From assembly GCF_002858715.1 (NCBI RefSeq), contig NZ_PJZH01000005.1, positions 1 through 64,000 of the forward strand: DNA of 64,000 nt. The letters run 5' to 3'. Shown piece after piece: positions 10,653 to 19,300 of the stretch. The notes under the pieces are model-generated. The model worked only from the letters and a program-made list of their open reading frames with translations. It searched no databases and was not told the origin of the DNA. A program made the position numbers and the translations under genes. Numbering within the stretch: the stretch's first letter is position 1; each line of letters begins with the position of its first letter. The DNA is from Chimaeribacter coloradensis. GTDB taxonomy: Bacteria; Pseudomonadota; Gammaproteobacteria; Enterobacterales; Enterobacteriaceae.

Positions 10653-10674
10653 CGGCGCGGCAGGGGCCGCGCCG
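10653..10674. terminator. GC hairpin between convergent yfcF and SDR genes
   Basis: GGCGCGGC / GCCGCGCC arms with a short loop lie in the 46-base gap between two convergent genes. A U-tract is lacking, so intrinsic termination would be weak. Confidence 0.4.
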
Positions 10675-10686
10675 GAAAACGCAGGA

Positions 10687-11712
10687 TCAGGCGGTGCCGG
10701 TGCCGCCGTCCGACCCCCAGACCTGGCCGGAGGTGAAGCTCGCTTCCTGCGAGGCCAGCAGCACATACAGCGGCGCGATCTCCACCGGCTGGCCGGGGCG
10801 GCCAAACGGGGCTTCACTGCCGAACTGCATCACTTTTTCCTGTGGCTGGCCGCCGCTGGATTGCAACGGCGTCCAGTAGGGGCCGGGCGCTACTGCATTA
10901 ACACGGATGCCCTTCTGCGCGATCTGTTTCGCCAGCGCTTTGGTGAAGGCGACAATCGCAGCCTTGGTGGAGGCGTAATCCAGCAGTGCTTCGCCCGGCT
11001 TGAAGGCCTGCACCGACGCGGTATTAATGATCGCCGCACCGGGTTGCAGGTGCGGAATCGCCGCTTTGCTCAGCCAGAACATCGCATAGACGTTGGTTTT
11101 AAACGTGGTATCAAACTGTTCGCTGGTCAGATCCAGAATCGAATCCACCGACTGCTGGTGACCGGCGTTATTGACTAAAATATCCAGCCCGCCCAGTTTC
11201 TCTACCGCTTCACTTATCAGTTTCTTGCAGAACGCCTCGTCACGCAGATCCCCGGGGATCGCCACCGCGTTGCGCCCTTCAGCCCGGATCAGATCGATCA
11301 CTTCACGGGCATCCGGCTCCTCTACCGGCAGGTAGTTAATCGCGACATCCGCCCCTTCGCGGGCGTAGGCGATGGCGGCAGCGCGGCCGATGCCGGAGTC
11401 ACCCCCGGTGATCAGCGCTTTGCGCCCCACCAGTTTACCGGCACCCCGGTAGCTGTTTTCACCGTGATCGGGGCGCGGCCGCATTTTACTAGCCAGCCCC
11501 GGCGGGTCTTGCGGCTGGCGTTCAAACGGCGGCTTCGGGTACTGATCAATCGGGTTCTGTTTTACCGCCAGCGGCACCGCCTGCCCGGCAGTGCTGGTGT
11601 CACCGGTGGCCGCCTGCGCCACACCGGGCAGCGCCATACCTGCGGCCACACCGCCTAACATGCCGCCAACCACCTGTCGCCGTGAAATACCTTTTTTGCC
11701 TGTGGGTTCCAC
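10687..11712 (-). CDS. SDR oxidoreductase with twin-arginine-like leader (YghA-like)
   Basis: A short-chain dehydrogenase/reductase of 341 residues, similar in its core to E. coli YghA. The glycine-rich NAD(P) site is ITGGDSGIGRAAAIAYAREG, then NNAG and the catalytic YASTK. The N-terminus carries a Tat-type signal (ISRRQVVGGMLGGVAAGMA...GVAQA), suggesting export or membrane attachment, unusual for an NADPH enzyme. I chose the GTG at 11712: AAGGAGG lies 6 bases upstream, whereas the ATG at 11736 lacks a clear ribosome site. The substrate is unknown. Confidence 0.82.
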   Translation of the reverse strand: MEPTGKKGISRRQVVGGMLGGVAAGMALPGVAQAATGDTSTAGQAVPLAVKQNPIDQYPKPPFERQPQDPPGLASKMRPRPDHGENSYRGAGKLVGRKALITGGDSGIGRAAAIAYAREGADVAINYLPVEEPDAREVIDLIRAEGRNAVAIPGDLRDEAFCKKLISEAVEKLGGLDILVNNAGHQQSVDSILDLTSEQFDTTFKTNVYAMFWLSKAAIPHLQPGAAIINTASVQAFKPGEALLDYASTKAAIVAFTKALAKQIAQKGIRVNAVAPGPYWTPLQSSGGQPQEKVMQFGSEAPFGRPGQPVEIAPLYVLLASQEASFTSGQVWGSDGGTGTA

Positions 11713-11931
11713 TTCCTGCCTCCTTAGGGTCTGCATTTTCTTTGTCCGGCCAGGCCGGAAAAAGCGGGAGTTACCCCTTAAAGGATAGTGGGCATGTGAC
11801 GGCCGTCCACAAATTGAGCAAAATTGGTGTAACAACCTGGTGACGGGGCGCTACCGGCCGGTAAGACAGGGTTACCGGCCGGAGAACGCGTGTTGCTGAC
11901 CGGCGAAAGGGGGGCCGGCCAGCAAAGGGGA

Positions 11932-12555
11932 TTACCGGCGCGTGGTCGCCAGCCGGGCAGCAAATACCAGGAATACGCAGCCGGTCAGGCGATCCAGCGT
12001 TTTCACAACCGCCGGGCGGCGCAGCCAGCGTGCCAGCGGGCGGGTTGCGGCAATCAGTGTGCAGGACCACAAGGTGCCGATCAGCACATGAATCACCGCC
12101 AGGCTGAACACCGAAGCCGCCATCGGGTAGCCGGTGGGCACAAATTGCGGCAGGAAAGAGACATAAAACACGCCTATTTTCGGGTTCAGGATGTTGCCGA
12201 ACAGGCCTTTGACGAACCAGTTGCTGCCGGGGGAGGCTGGCGTCGCTGTTTCCGGGGCCATTGAGGTGCGCGGCCGCAGGATCATGTTCAGGCCGAGCCA
12301 GCAGAGGTAACCCGCGCCAATCCATTTCAGGGTCGTAAAGGCAAGTTCAGAAGCGGCCAGCAGCGCCCCCAGCCCCAGTGCCACCAACGCGCCCCAGACC
12401 AGGCACCCGGCGTTGATACCCATCGCCGCCTGCAAGGCTTTGCGGCTGTTTTCCGTGGCGGCAGTGCGCAGGATCAGGGCAGTGTCCAGCCCGGGTGTCA
12501 GGGTCAATACCCCGGCGGCAAACGAGAAAGAGATCAGGGATTCAGTAAGGGTCAT
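11932..12555 (-). CDS. LysE/RhtB family amino-acid exporter
   Basis: A 207-residue inner-membrane exporter of the LysE/RhtB family with about six hydrophobic segments. The hallmark N-terminal segment is FAAGVLTLTPGLDTALIL, followed by GINAGCLVWGALVALGLGALL and the GNILNPKIGVFYVSFLPQF block. Members export lysine, threonine, homoserine or other metabolites; this substrate is not predictable. GGAG lies 8 bases before the start. It stands alone. Confidence 0.88.
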   Translation of the reverse strand: MTLTESLISFSFAAGVLTLTPGLDTALILRTAATENSRKALQAAMGINAGCLVWGALVALGLGALLAASELAFTTLKWIGAGYLCWLGLNMILRPRTSMAPETATPASPGSNWFVKGLFGNILNPKIGVFYVSFLPQFVPTGYPMAASVFSLAVIHVLIGTLWSCTLIAATRPLARWLRRPAVVKTLDRLTGCVFLVFAARLATTRR

Positions 12556-12698
12556 AACGGCTCCGGCTCAGAAAGAGGCAAGCATATAAGCCGCAGAAAA
12601 CAGAGGCAACCACGTGTTAATGAATGGTTGTCATGATGGAACGCAAGCCGAAAAAACGGATGAAAAACGGGGAGGGGGTTGCAGTGGGGGTCAGTGAA

Positions 12699-12723
12699 CC
12701 GGCATGGCGCACGCGCCTGCCGG
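12699..12723. other. Strong hairpin downstream of the DUF1471 gene
   Basis: CCGGCA...TGCCGG arms with an inner GGCGC/GCGCC pairing lie between the LysE and DUF1471 genes. There is no T-run, so it is probably a structured mRNA 3' end rather than a classical terminator. Confidence 0.4.
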
Positions 12724-12751
12724 CATCACCTGGGTACGTTATTCCTGCGGC

Positions 12752-13009
12752 TTATTTATAGAGTTCAGCCGTGCCGTGCAGCTTGTTGTTACCGCTGACG
12801 GAAATAATACGGTAGGAAGAGGCACCAGCCTGCTGAGCTTTCGCCGCCAGTTGTGCTTCAACCGTGGAAAGATCGGTCGCGCCGCTGGCCGTCACCATGC
12901 CCAGTTTTTCACCCGCATCCTGTTGGGTCAGGGTGGCGGCACCGGCAGCACCTGCAAAGGCAGCCAGAGAAAGGGTAGCAGCTACTGCAAAATATTTGAT
13001 GCTTTTCAT
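12752..13009 (-). CDS. DUF1471 (YhcN/BhsA-type) periplasmic stress peptide
   Basis: An 85-residue secreted protein. A clear signal peptide ends in AAFAGAAGAA near residue 25. The mature part has the DUF1471 pattern GMVTASGATDLSTVEAQLAAKA followed by YRIISVSGNNKLHGTAELYK. Relatives in E. coli (YhcN, BhsA, McbA, YjfY) respond to acid, peroxide, copper or biofilm signals. Which paralogue this is cannot be told. AGGA precedes the start. Confidence 0.9.
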   Translation of the reverse strand: MKSIKYFAVAATLSLAAFAGAAGAATLTQQDAGEKLGMVTASGATDLSTVEAQLAAKAQQAGASSYRIISVSGNNKLHGTAELYK

Positions 13010-13394
13010 GGTCAGTGTCCTGTCAGTAATCAGTAAGGTTATCGGTGTGTGAAAGGGCGTTTCCTTTCGATGAGATAAGCATAAGCGGCAGGGCGCGAAA
13101 AGAAAAACGGGATGTTTTGAGGATATCGTTCAAAAAAACTGGAGTAGAATTTACGTGAGGTTACACGGGGCGGCAGGTGCTTTACGCAACGCGGTGAAAA
13201 GGCGAAAAAAAGCGGCAGGCGACGAAGAAATAAGCGGCTACATGCTGATTTTGTGCAGTTTTCTTAACCCCTGCTAGACTTAACCCTGTTTACACCCCTG
13301 GCGGGAGAGGCCGGGGGTACAGGATCGTAAACATGTCGCTGGGGCAACGCCTGCCGGCGCAACCGCCCGGCTAAAGACACTGTTGGAGGAGTCT
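13010..13394. other. Divergent promoter region between DUF1471 and yeaQ-type genes
   Basis: These 385 bases contain no gene I can support. They carry the DUF1471 promoter on the left and a probable RpoS-type promoter of the stress protein gene on the right, leaving about a 110-base leader before it. Confidence 0.5.
13251..13283 (+). promoter_or_regulatory. Probable sigma-S-type promoter of the YeaQ-like gene
   Basis: TGCTAGACTTAA at 13272-13283 closely matches the extended -10 preferred by RpoS (TGCTATACTTAA). TTGTGC lies 18 bases before the TAGACT hexamer. YeaQ/YmgE/GlsB proteins belong to the general stress response in E. coli, which agrees. Confidence 0.6.
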
Positions 13395-13643
13395 ATGGGA
13401 ATTTTATCTTGGATTATTTTTGGTCTGATCGCAGGTATCCTGGCTAAGTGGATCATGCCGGGCAAAGATGGCGGTGGCTTCTTCATTACCATCATCCTGG
13501 GGATCATCGGTGCTGTGGTCGGTGGCTGGATCAGTACATTCTTCGGCTTTGGCCGGGTGGATGGCTTCAACTTCGGCAGTTTTGTTGTCGCGGTTATCGG
13601 TGCGCTGGTCGTGCTGTTCATTTACCGTAAAGTCCGCAGCTGA
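13395..13643 (+). CDS. YeaQ/YmgE (GlsB) family transglycosylase-associated membrane protein
   Basis: An 82-residue, three-helix inner-membrane protein. The opening MGILSWIIFGLIAGILAKWI, the central glycine-rich helix GIIGAVVGGWI and the ending FIYRKVRS are typical of the YeaQ/YmgE family. The biochemical role is unknown; members are stress-induced. The ATG at 13395 is used rather than the TTG at 13383, because GGAGGA lies just before it. Confidence 0.9.
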   Translation: MGILSWIIFGLIAGILAKWIMPGKDGGGFFITIILGIIGAVVGGWISTFFGFGRVDGFNFGSFVVAVIGALVVLFIYRKVRS

Positions 13644-13660
13644 CCTGCTATCAGGTGCTG

Positions 13661-13697
13661 AAAAACCCCGCAGGCTGCCGCCTCCGGGGTTTTTTTA
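13661..13697. terminator. Bidirectional terminator between yeaQ-type gene and urtE
   Basis: AAAACCCCG / CGGGGTTTTTTT arms with an inner AGGC/GCCT stem lie between two convergent genes. T-runs on both strands make it a terminator for the urea operon as well. Confidence 0.88.
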
Positions 13698-13699
13698 TG

Positions 13700-14398
13700 T
13701 CAGATGGCGACCTGCCCCCGCACACCGTCTGCCTCCATATCACAGCCGCGCCCGCGCTGGATAATCGCGCCGCGGGACATCACCAGGTAGTTGTCAGCCA
13801 GCTCTGCGGCGAAATCATAAAATTGCTCCACCAGCAGAATCGCCATATCGCCGCGTGCCGCCAGCGTGCGGATCACCTGCCCAATCTCCTTGATCACCGA
13901 CGGCTGAATGCCCTCGGTCGGCTCGTCCAGAATCAGCAGTTGCGGCTTGCAGGCCAGCGCCCGGCCAATCGCCAGTTGCTGCTGCTGGCCGCCGGAGAGG
14001 TCACCGCCGCGCCGCTGTTTCATCGCGTTGAGCACCGGAAACAGGGTATAAATATCCTCCGGCACCTGCCGCGCCTGCGCACCGCTGAAACGCGACAGCC
14101 CCATCAGCAAATTCTCTTCCACCGTCAGCCGGGGAAAAATCTCGCGCCCCTGCGGCACATAGGCGATGCCCGCCTGCACCCGCTGGTGCGGTTTATGGCG
14201 AGTGATCGCCTTGCCCTGCCAGTGCACAGTGCCTGATTTCACCGGCAGCAGCCCCATCAGACACTTCAGCAGCGTGGTTTTACCCACGCCGTTACGCCCC
14301 AGCAAACAGGTGATTTCGCCGATGCGCGCCTCAAACCCCAGGCCGCGTAAAATGTGGCTGCCGCCGTAATACTGGTTCAACTCATTGACCTGTAACAT
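13700..14398 (-). CDS. urtE: Urea ABC transporter ATP-binding subunit UrtE
   Basis: A LivF-type ABC ATPase of 232 residues, last gene of the urea operon. It has Walker A LLGRNGVGKTT, the signature LSGGQQQQLAIGRAL and Walker B LLILDEPTEGIQPSVI. The near-identical NGVGKTTLLKCLMGLLPVKSG is characteristic of UrtE. It pairs with UrtD to energise urea import through UrtBC. ATG 14398 gives better spacing to GAGGGGG than ATG 14401; both are possible. It lies a few bases after urtD. Confidence 0.93.
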   Translation of the reverse strand: MLQVNELNQYYGGSHILRGLGFEARIGEITCLLGRNGVGKTTLLKCLMGLLPVKSGTVHWQGKAITRHKPHQRVQAGIAYVPQGREIFPRLTVEENLLMGLSRFSGAQARQVPEDIYTLFPVLNAMKQRRGGDLSGGQQQQLAIGRALACKPQLLILDEPTEGIQPSVIKEIGQVIRTLAARGDMAILLVEQFYDFAAELADNYLVMSRGAIIQRGRGCDMEADGVRGQVAI

Positions 14399-14407
14399 CA
14401 TTCCCCC

Positions 14408-15202
14408 TCAGCGCCCAAGATAGACCTCAATCACCTGCTCGTTGGCCTGCACCTGTTGCAGCGAGCCTTCCGCCAGCACCTGCCCCTGGTGCAGCACCGT
14501 CACGTGGTCGGCGATGGTCTCCACAAAGCCCATGTCGTGCTCCACCACCATCAGCGAATGTTTCCCGGCCAATGAGCGGAACAGTTCGGCGGTGTATTCG
14601 GTTTCCGCGTCGGTCATGCCGGCGGCCGGTTCGTCGAGCAGCAGCAGGTGCGGCTCCTGCACCAGCAACATGCCGATTTCAAGGAACTGCTTCTGCCCGT
14701 GGGAAAGCAGCCCGGCCGGGCGGTGCCGTTCCGCCGCCAGCCGTAACAGGGTGAGCATCTCATCGATGCGGTCATGCTGTTCGCCGCTCAGCCTGGCGCG
14801 CAGCGAGGTCCAGACAGATTTGTCCGCTTTTTGCGCAATCTCCAGGTTCTCGAACACCGTCAGCGCCTCAAACACCGTGGGCTTCTGGAATTTGCGGCCA
14901 ATCCCCGCCTGGGCAATCGCCATCGGCTCCAGCCGGGTGAGGTCGGTGCGCTGGTCATAGGTGACGCTGCCGCTCTGCGGCCGGGTCTTGCCGGTGATCA
15001 CATCCATCAGCGTGGTTTTGCCCGCGCCGTTGGGGCCGATGATGCAGCGCAGCTCCCCGACGCCGATCTGCAGCGACAAATCGGTCAGGGCGCGGAAGCC
15101 GTCAAAACTGACGTTAATCTTCTCCAGCGACAGAATCGGGTCGCGCTGGTCGCGGTATTTGTCCGCCGGGTGCGGCTGGGTGAACAGCGGTTCAGCGATC
15201 AT
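14408..15202 (-). CDS. urtD: Urea ABC transporter ATP-binding subunit UrtD
   Basis: A LivG-type ABC ATPase of 264 residues. It has Walker A IGPNGAGKTTLMDVITGKTR, the signature LSHGQKQFLEIGMLL and Walker B LLLLDEPAAGMTDAETEY. The TGKTRPQSG motif after Walker A and the DAETEYTAELF segment are typical of UrtD. The start overlaps the end of urtC by 11 bases, consistent with translational coupling. Confidence 0.93.
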   Translation of the reverse strand: MIAEPLFTQPHPADKYRDQRDPILSLEKINVSFDGFRALTDLSLQIGVGELRCIIGPNGAGKTTLMDVITGKTRPQSGSVTYDQRTDLTRLEPMAIAQAGIGRKFQKPTVFEALTVFENLEIAQKADKSVWTSLRARLSGEQHDRIDEMLTLLRLAAERHRPAGLLSHGQKQFLEIGMLLVQEPHLLLLDEPAAGMTDAETEYTAELFRSLAGKHSLMVVEHDMGFVETIADHVTVLHQGQVLAEGSLQQVQANEQVIEVYLGR

Positions 15203-16283
15203 GGCGTTGCCCCTGTTTTCTGCGGCGCAATAGCCCGATGACCCCCTGCGGCAGGCAGAGCGTCACCAGGATGAACATCCCGCCGAGGAAGAATTGCCAG
15301 TATTCCGGCATCGCCACGGTGAACCAGCTTTTGGCCCCGTTGACGATCCCGGCCCCCAGCAGCGGCCCCACCAGCGTGCCGCGCCCGCCGAGCGCCACCC
15401 AGATCGCCGCCTCAATGGAGTTGGTCGGGGACATCTCACCCGGGTTGATGATGCCGACCTGCGGCACATAGAGCGCCCCGGCCAGCCCGCACAGCACGGC
15501 GGAGAGCGTCCAGACAAACAGCTTAAAGCCGCGCGGGTCATAGCCGCAGAAGGTCAGGCGGTTTTCGGCGTCACGCACCGCGGTCAGCACCCGGCCGAAT
15601 TTGCTTTTCGCCAGCGCGAAGCCCAGCGCCAGGCTGGCGGCCAGCAGCAATACGGTGGCGACAAACAGCGCGACGCGGGTCGCCGTGGCGGTGATCGGGA
15701 AGCCGAGCAGGGTGGTAAAGCCGGTAAAGCCGTTATTGCCGCCGAAGCCGGTCTCATTGCGGAAGAACAGCAGCATCCCGGCGTAGGTCAGCGCCTGCGT
15801 CATGATAGAGAAGTAGACGCCTTTGATCTTCGAGCGGAAGGCGAAGAAGCCAAACACAAACGCCAGTACCCCCGGCACCAGCACGATCAAACAGAGCGCC
15901 CAGGCGAAATATTGCGTCCCGGCCCAGAACCACGGCAGCTCCGTCCACGACAGGAACGACATAAAGGCCGGCAGGCCGTCCCCCGCCGCCTGCCGCATCA
16001 GGTACATGCCCATCGCATAGCCGCCGAGGGCGAAAAACAGCCCATGCCCCAGCGACAGCAGCCCGGCATAGCCCCAGACCAGATCCAGCGCGATCGCGAC
16101 GATCGCATAACAGAGGATCTTGCCGATCAACGTCAGGGTATAGGTGGAGATCGAAAGCGGGTGCGCCGCCGGCAGCAGTGCCAGAAAAGGCAGCGCCAGC
16201 AGGGCCAGCAGGGCCAGGGTGCCGAGGCTCAGGGTCAGGCGCGGCGCTTTCTGCACGCCGGTTAAGGTCAGTGGTTGTGTCAT
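15192..16283 (-). CDS. urtC: Urea ABC transporter permease UrtC
   Basis: A LivM-type inner-membrane permease of 363 residues with about nine hydrophobic segments. Typical UrtC stretches include DLVWGYAGLLSLGHGLFFAL, GNNGFTGFTTLLGFP and the C-terminal GGMFILVTLCLPQGVIGLL. It forms the membrane channel with UrtB. Its ATG shares one base with the urtB stop (TGATG). Confidence 0.93.
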   Translation of the reverse strand: MTQPLTLTGVQKAPRLTLSLGTLALLALLALPFLALLPAAHPLSISTYTLTLIGKILCYAIVAIALDLVWGYAGLLSLGHGLFFALGGYAMGMYLMRQAAGDGLPAFMSFLSWTELPWFWAGTQYFAWALCLIVLVPGVLAFVFGFFAFRSKIKGVYFSIMTQALTYAGMLLFFRNETGFGGNNGFTGFTTLLGFPITATATRVALFVATVLLLAASLALGFALAKSKFGRVLTAVRDAENRLTFCGYDPRGFKLFVWTLSAVLCGLAGALYVPQVGIINPGEMSPTNSIEAAIWVALGGRGTLVGPLLGAGIVNGAKSWFTVAMPEYWQFFLGGMFILVTLCLPQGVIGLLRRRKQGQRHDR

Positions 16284-17857
16284 CAGTCAGTCACCCGGCC
16301 CTTGAGGGCGAACAGCCCCTGCGGACGCTTCTGGATAAACAGGATAATCAGCGCCAGAATCAAAATTTTGCCCAGCACTGCGCCCATCTGCGGCTCAAGG
16401 ATTTTGTTGACGATCCCCAGCCCAAACGCCGCCACCACGCTGCCCGCCAGCTGGCCGACACCGCCCAGCACCACCACCAGGAACGAATCGATGATGTAGC
16501 CTTGGCCCAGCTCCGGCCCGACGTTGCCGAGCTGCGACAGCGCCACGCCGCCCAGCCCGGCGATGCCGGAGCCGAGGCCGAAGGCCAGCATGTCGATGCG
16601 CCCGGTCGGCACGCCGCAGCAGGCGGCCATCGCCCGGTTCTGCGTCACGGCGCGCACATTCAGCCCAAGGCGGGTCTTATTCAGCAGCAGCCAGGTCAGC
16701 GCCAGCACCAGCAGCACGAAGACAATTACCGCGATGCGGTTCCACGGCAGCACCAGGTTCGGCAGCAGCTGGACGCCGCCGGAGAGCCACGCCGGGTTGG
16801 CGACCTCAACGTTCTGCGCGCCGAACAGCATCCGCACCCCCTGGATCAGCATCAGGCTGATGCCCCAGGTCGCCAGCAGCGTCTCCAGCGGGCGGCCGTA
16901 AAGGTGGCGGATCACCGTGCGCTCCAGCGCCATGCCGATCCCGGCGGTGATAAAGAAGGCCACCGGCAGCGCCGCCAGCGGGTAGAGCGCCAGCCACCCG
17001 GGCGCGTAGTGCTGGAACAGCGACTGCACCAGCCAGGTGGCATAGGCGCCGAGCATCAGCATCTCGCCGTGCGCCATGTTGATTACGCCCAGCAGCCCAT
17101 AAGTGATCGCCAGCCCCAGCGCCGCCAACAGCAGAATCGACCCCAGCGACAAGCCGGTAAACGCCTGGCCGAGCAGGTCACCAATCAGCAGCCGGTGCTG
17201 GATCTGCGCCAGGCTCTCCGCCGCGGCGCGGCGCACCCCGGCATCGGGTTCGGTGCGGGCGTCGGTCAGCGGTTGCAGCCGCGCCTGGGTATCGGGATCG
17301 GCGGCGTCGCCGAGCAGTCTCACCGCGTTCAGCCGTACCTGCGGATCGGCGTCAGCCAGGTGCAGGTTGGCGAGCGCCAGCGCCAGCGCGGCACGGACGT
17401 CTGACGCGTTCTCCTGCGCCAGCCGCGCCGTAAGCAGCGGCAACTGGTCAGGCTGCGCCTTACGCTGTAAGGCGGTGGCCGCCTGTAACCGGGTGGCGGC
17501 ATCAGGGCTGACCAGCCGGTGCGCTGCCAGCGCATTGGCGATCAGATTCCGCAGGCGGTTGTTCATCCAGACTTTTTTGGTGTCGCCCACCGGCGCGGCG
17601 TTGCCCTCCAGCGGCGTTAACGCTTCGCCCTGCCGGGTAAAGGCGTGTTTTGCCTGGTCAACCACCACATTTTCCTGCTTCAGCGCCTGCAACAGCGGCA
17701 GCCGCGCCGGTTGCGGATCGGCGGCCCACGCCTGTAACAGCGCGGCCTGCTGGCTGCGGCTGGCGGCGGCGAACTCATCCGCCGGCCCGGCCTGCGCCAG
17801 CCACGGCAGGCTGACGAGCGTTGCTATCAGCAGGCGCATAATGAAAGGGAGTCGCAT
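16283..17857 (-). CDS. urtB: Urea ABC transporter permease UrtB with N-terminal soluble extension
   Basis: A LivH-type permease of 524 residues. A signal-like N-terminus (RLLIATLVSLPWLAQA) is followed by about 200 residues rich in Ala, Leu and Gln, with HEAT-like repeats and the block AAPVGDTKKVWMNNRLRNL. The permease domain begins near LTGLSLGSILLLAALGLAITYGLL. This N-terminal extension is known in many proteobacterial UrtB proteins; its role is unclear, but it would lie in the periplasm. AGGAG precedes the start. The gene follows urtA after 42 bases. Confidence 0.93.
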   Translation of the reverse strand: MRLPFIMRLLIATLVSLPWLAQAGPADEFAAASRSQQAALLQAWAADPQPARLPLLQALKQENVVVDQAKHAFTRQGEALTPLEGNAAPVGDTKKVWMNNRLRNLIANALAAHRLVSPDAATRLQAATALQRKAQPDQLPLLTARLAQENASDVRAALALALANLHLADADPQVRLNAVRLLGDAADPDTQARLQPLTDARTEPDAGVRRAAAESLAQIQHRLLIGDLLGQAFTGLSLGSILLLAALGLAITYGLLGVINMAHGEMLMLGAYATWLVQSLFQHYAPGWLALYPLAALPVAFFITAGIGMALERTVIRHLYGRPLETLLATWGISLMLIQGVRMLFGAQNVEVANPAWLSGGVQLLPNLVLPWNRIAVIVFVLLVLALTWLLLNKTRLGLNVRAVTQNRAMAACCGVPTGRIDMLAFGLGSGIAGLGGVALSQLGNVGPELGQGYIIDSFLVVVLGGVGQLAGSVVAAFGLGIVNKILEPQMGAVLGKILILALIILFIQKRPQGLFALKGRVTD

Positions 17858-17899
17858 CGGGGATCTCCTGTGCAGGCCGGGCGAACCCGGCCCGATCGG

Positions 17900-19171
17900 T
17901 TACTGGCCGCTGGTTTTCACCGGCGTATCCGGTTTTTTGTCATTGCCGGGAATGTACGGGCTCCACGGCTGGGCGCGGATCGGCTGTTCGGTCTGCCACA
18001 CCACGTTGAACTGGCCGCCCGGCTCAATCTCGCCAATCATCACCGGCTTGTGCAGGTGGTGGTTGGTCTGGTCCATGGTCAGGGTAAAGCCGGACGGCGC
18101 GGCGAAGGTCTGCCCGGCCATGGCGTCACGCACTTTGTTGACGTCCGTGGTGCCCGCTTTCTCCACCGCCTGCGCCCACATATGGATGCCGACATAGGTC
18201 GCTTCCATCGGGTCGTTGGTGACGGCGGAGGCGGCGTTCGGCAGGTTGTGCGCTTTGGCGTAGGCTTTCCATTCGGCGACAAAGGCTTTGTTGGTCGGGT
18301 TATCCACGGACTGGAAATAGTTCCAGGCCGCCAGATCGCCCACCAGCGGTTTGGTGTCGATGCCGCGCAGCTCCTCTTCCCCCACCGAGAAGGCCACCAC
18401 CGGCACATCGGTGGCTTTCACGCCCTGGTTCGCCAGCTCTTTGTAGAACGGCACGTTGGAGTCGCCGTTGATGGTGGAGACCACCGCCGTTTTACCGCCG
18501 GCGGCGAACTTCTTGATGTTGGTGACGATGGTCTGGTAGTCGCTGTAACCGAACGGCGTGTAGACCTCTTCGATGTCTTTGTCCTGCACCCCTTTGGCAT
18601 GCAGGAACGCCCGCAGGATTTTGTTGGTGGTGCGCGGGTAGACGTAATCGGTGCCGAGCAGGAAGAAGCGTTTGGCTTCGCCGCCGTCTTCACTCATCAG
18701 GTACTCCACCGCCGGGATCGCCTGCTGGTTCGGCGCGGCCCCGGTGTAGAAGACGTTCGGCGACATCTCCTCGCCCTCATATTGCACCGGGTAGAACAGC
18801 AGGCCGTTCAGCTCCTCAAACACCGGCAGCACCGACTTACGTGACACGGACGTCCAGCAGCCGAACACCACGGCCGCCTTGTCCTGCGTCAGCAGCTGGC
18901 GCGCCTTCTCGGCGAACAGCGGCCAGTTGGAGGCGGGGTCGACCACCACCGGCTCGAGCTTTTTGCCGAGCACACCGCCTTTGGCGTTGATGTCATCGAT
19001 GGTCATCAGCGCCACCTCTTTCAGCGGCGTTTCGGAGATCGCCATGGTGCCGGAGAGGGAATGCATAATGCCGACCTTGATGGTGTCGGCGGCCTGGGCA
19101 CCAAACGCCAGGCCAAAGCCGGCCATCGTGGCGGAGAGGGCGAACGCATGGATAAAGCGGCGGGATGGCAT
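17900..19171 (-). CDS. urtA: Urea ABC transporter substrate-binding protein UrtA
   Basis: Periplasmic urea-binding protein of 423 residues. The signal peptide ends AFGAQAAD, and the mature protein begins with IKVGIMHSLSGTMAISETPL, a hallmark of UrtA/FmdD. Other typical blocks are VFGCWTSVSRKSVLPVFEE and FYPVQYEGEE. ATG 19171 has AGGAG 8 bases upstream; a GTG at 19180 overlaps that ribosome site and is unlikely. It belongs to the receptor family of HAAT-type transporters. Gene order A-B-C-D-E is complete. Confidence 0.94.
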   Translation of the reverse strand: MPSRRFIHAFALSATMAGFGLAFGAQAADTIKVGIMHSLSGTMAISETPLKEVALMTIDDINAKGGVLGKKLEPVVVDPASNWPLFAEKARQLLTQDKAAVVFGCWTSVSRKSVLPVFEELNGLLFYPVQYEGEEMSPNVFYTGAAPNQQAIPAVEYLMSEDGGEAKRFFLLGTDYVYPRTTNKILRAFLHAKGVQDKDIEEVYTPFGYSDYQTIVTNIKKFAAGGKTAVVSTINGDSNVPFYKELANQGVKATDVPVVAFSVGEEELRGIDTKPLVGDLAAWNYFQSVDNPTNKAFVAEWKAYAKAHNLPNAASAVTNDPMEATYVGIHMWAQAVEKAGTTDVNKVRDAMAGQTFAAPSGFTLTMDQTNHHLHKPVMIGEIEPGGQFNVVWQTEQPIRAQPWSPYIPGNDKKPDTPVKTSGQ

Positions 19172-19229
19172 AAAACGCACTCCTGATGAAAAGTAGAGGT
19201 TAAGGCGCGCGGAAACCCGGCGACGCCCT

Positions 19230-19253
19230 GCCTGCCGGAGCAGGCGGTTTTTT
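19230..19253 (+). terminator. Terminator-like hairpin on the + strand between gntR and urtA
   Basis: GCCTGC-CGGA-GCAGGC followed by GG and six T is an intrinsic-terminator shape on the + strand. The surrounding genes all run leftward, and on their strand the hairpin has no U-tail. It may act as an mRNA-processing or attenuating structure, or stop antisense transcription. Confidence 0.45.
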
Positions 19254-19300
19254 GCGCCAGCGGCGCGATTTTCTGTTTCTTCACGCGCTTGCCGCGCGGG

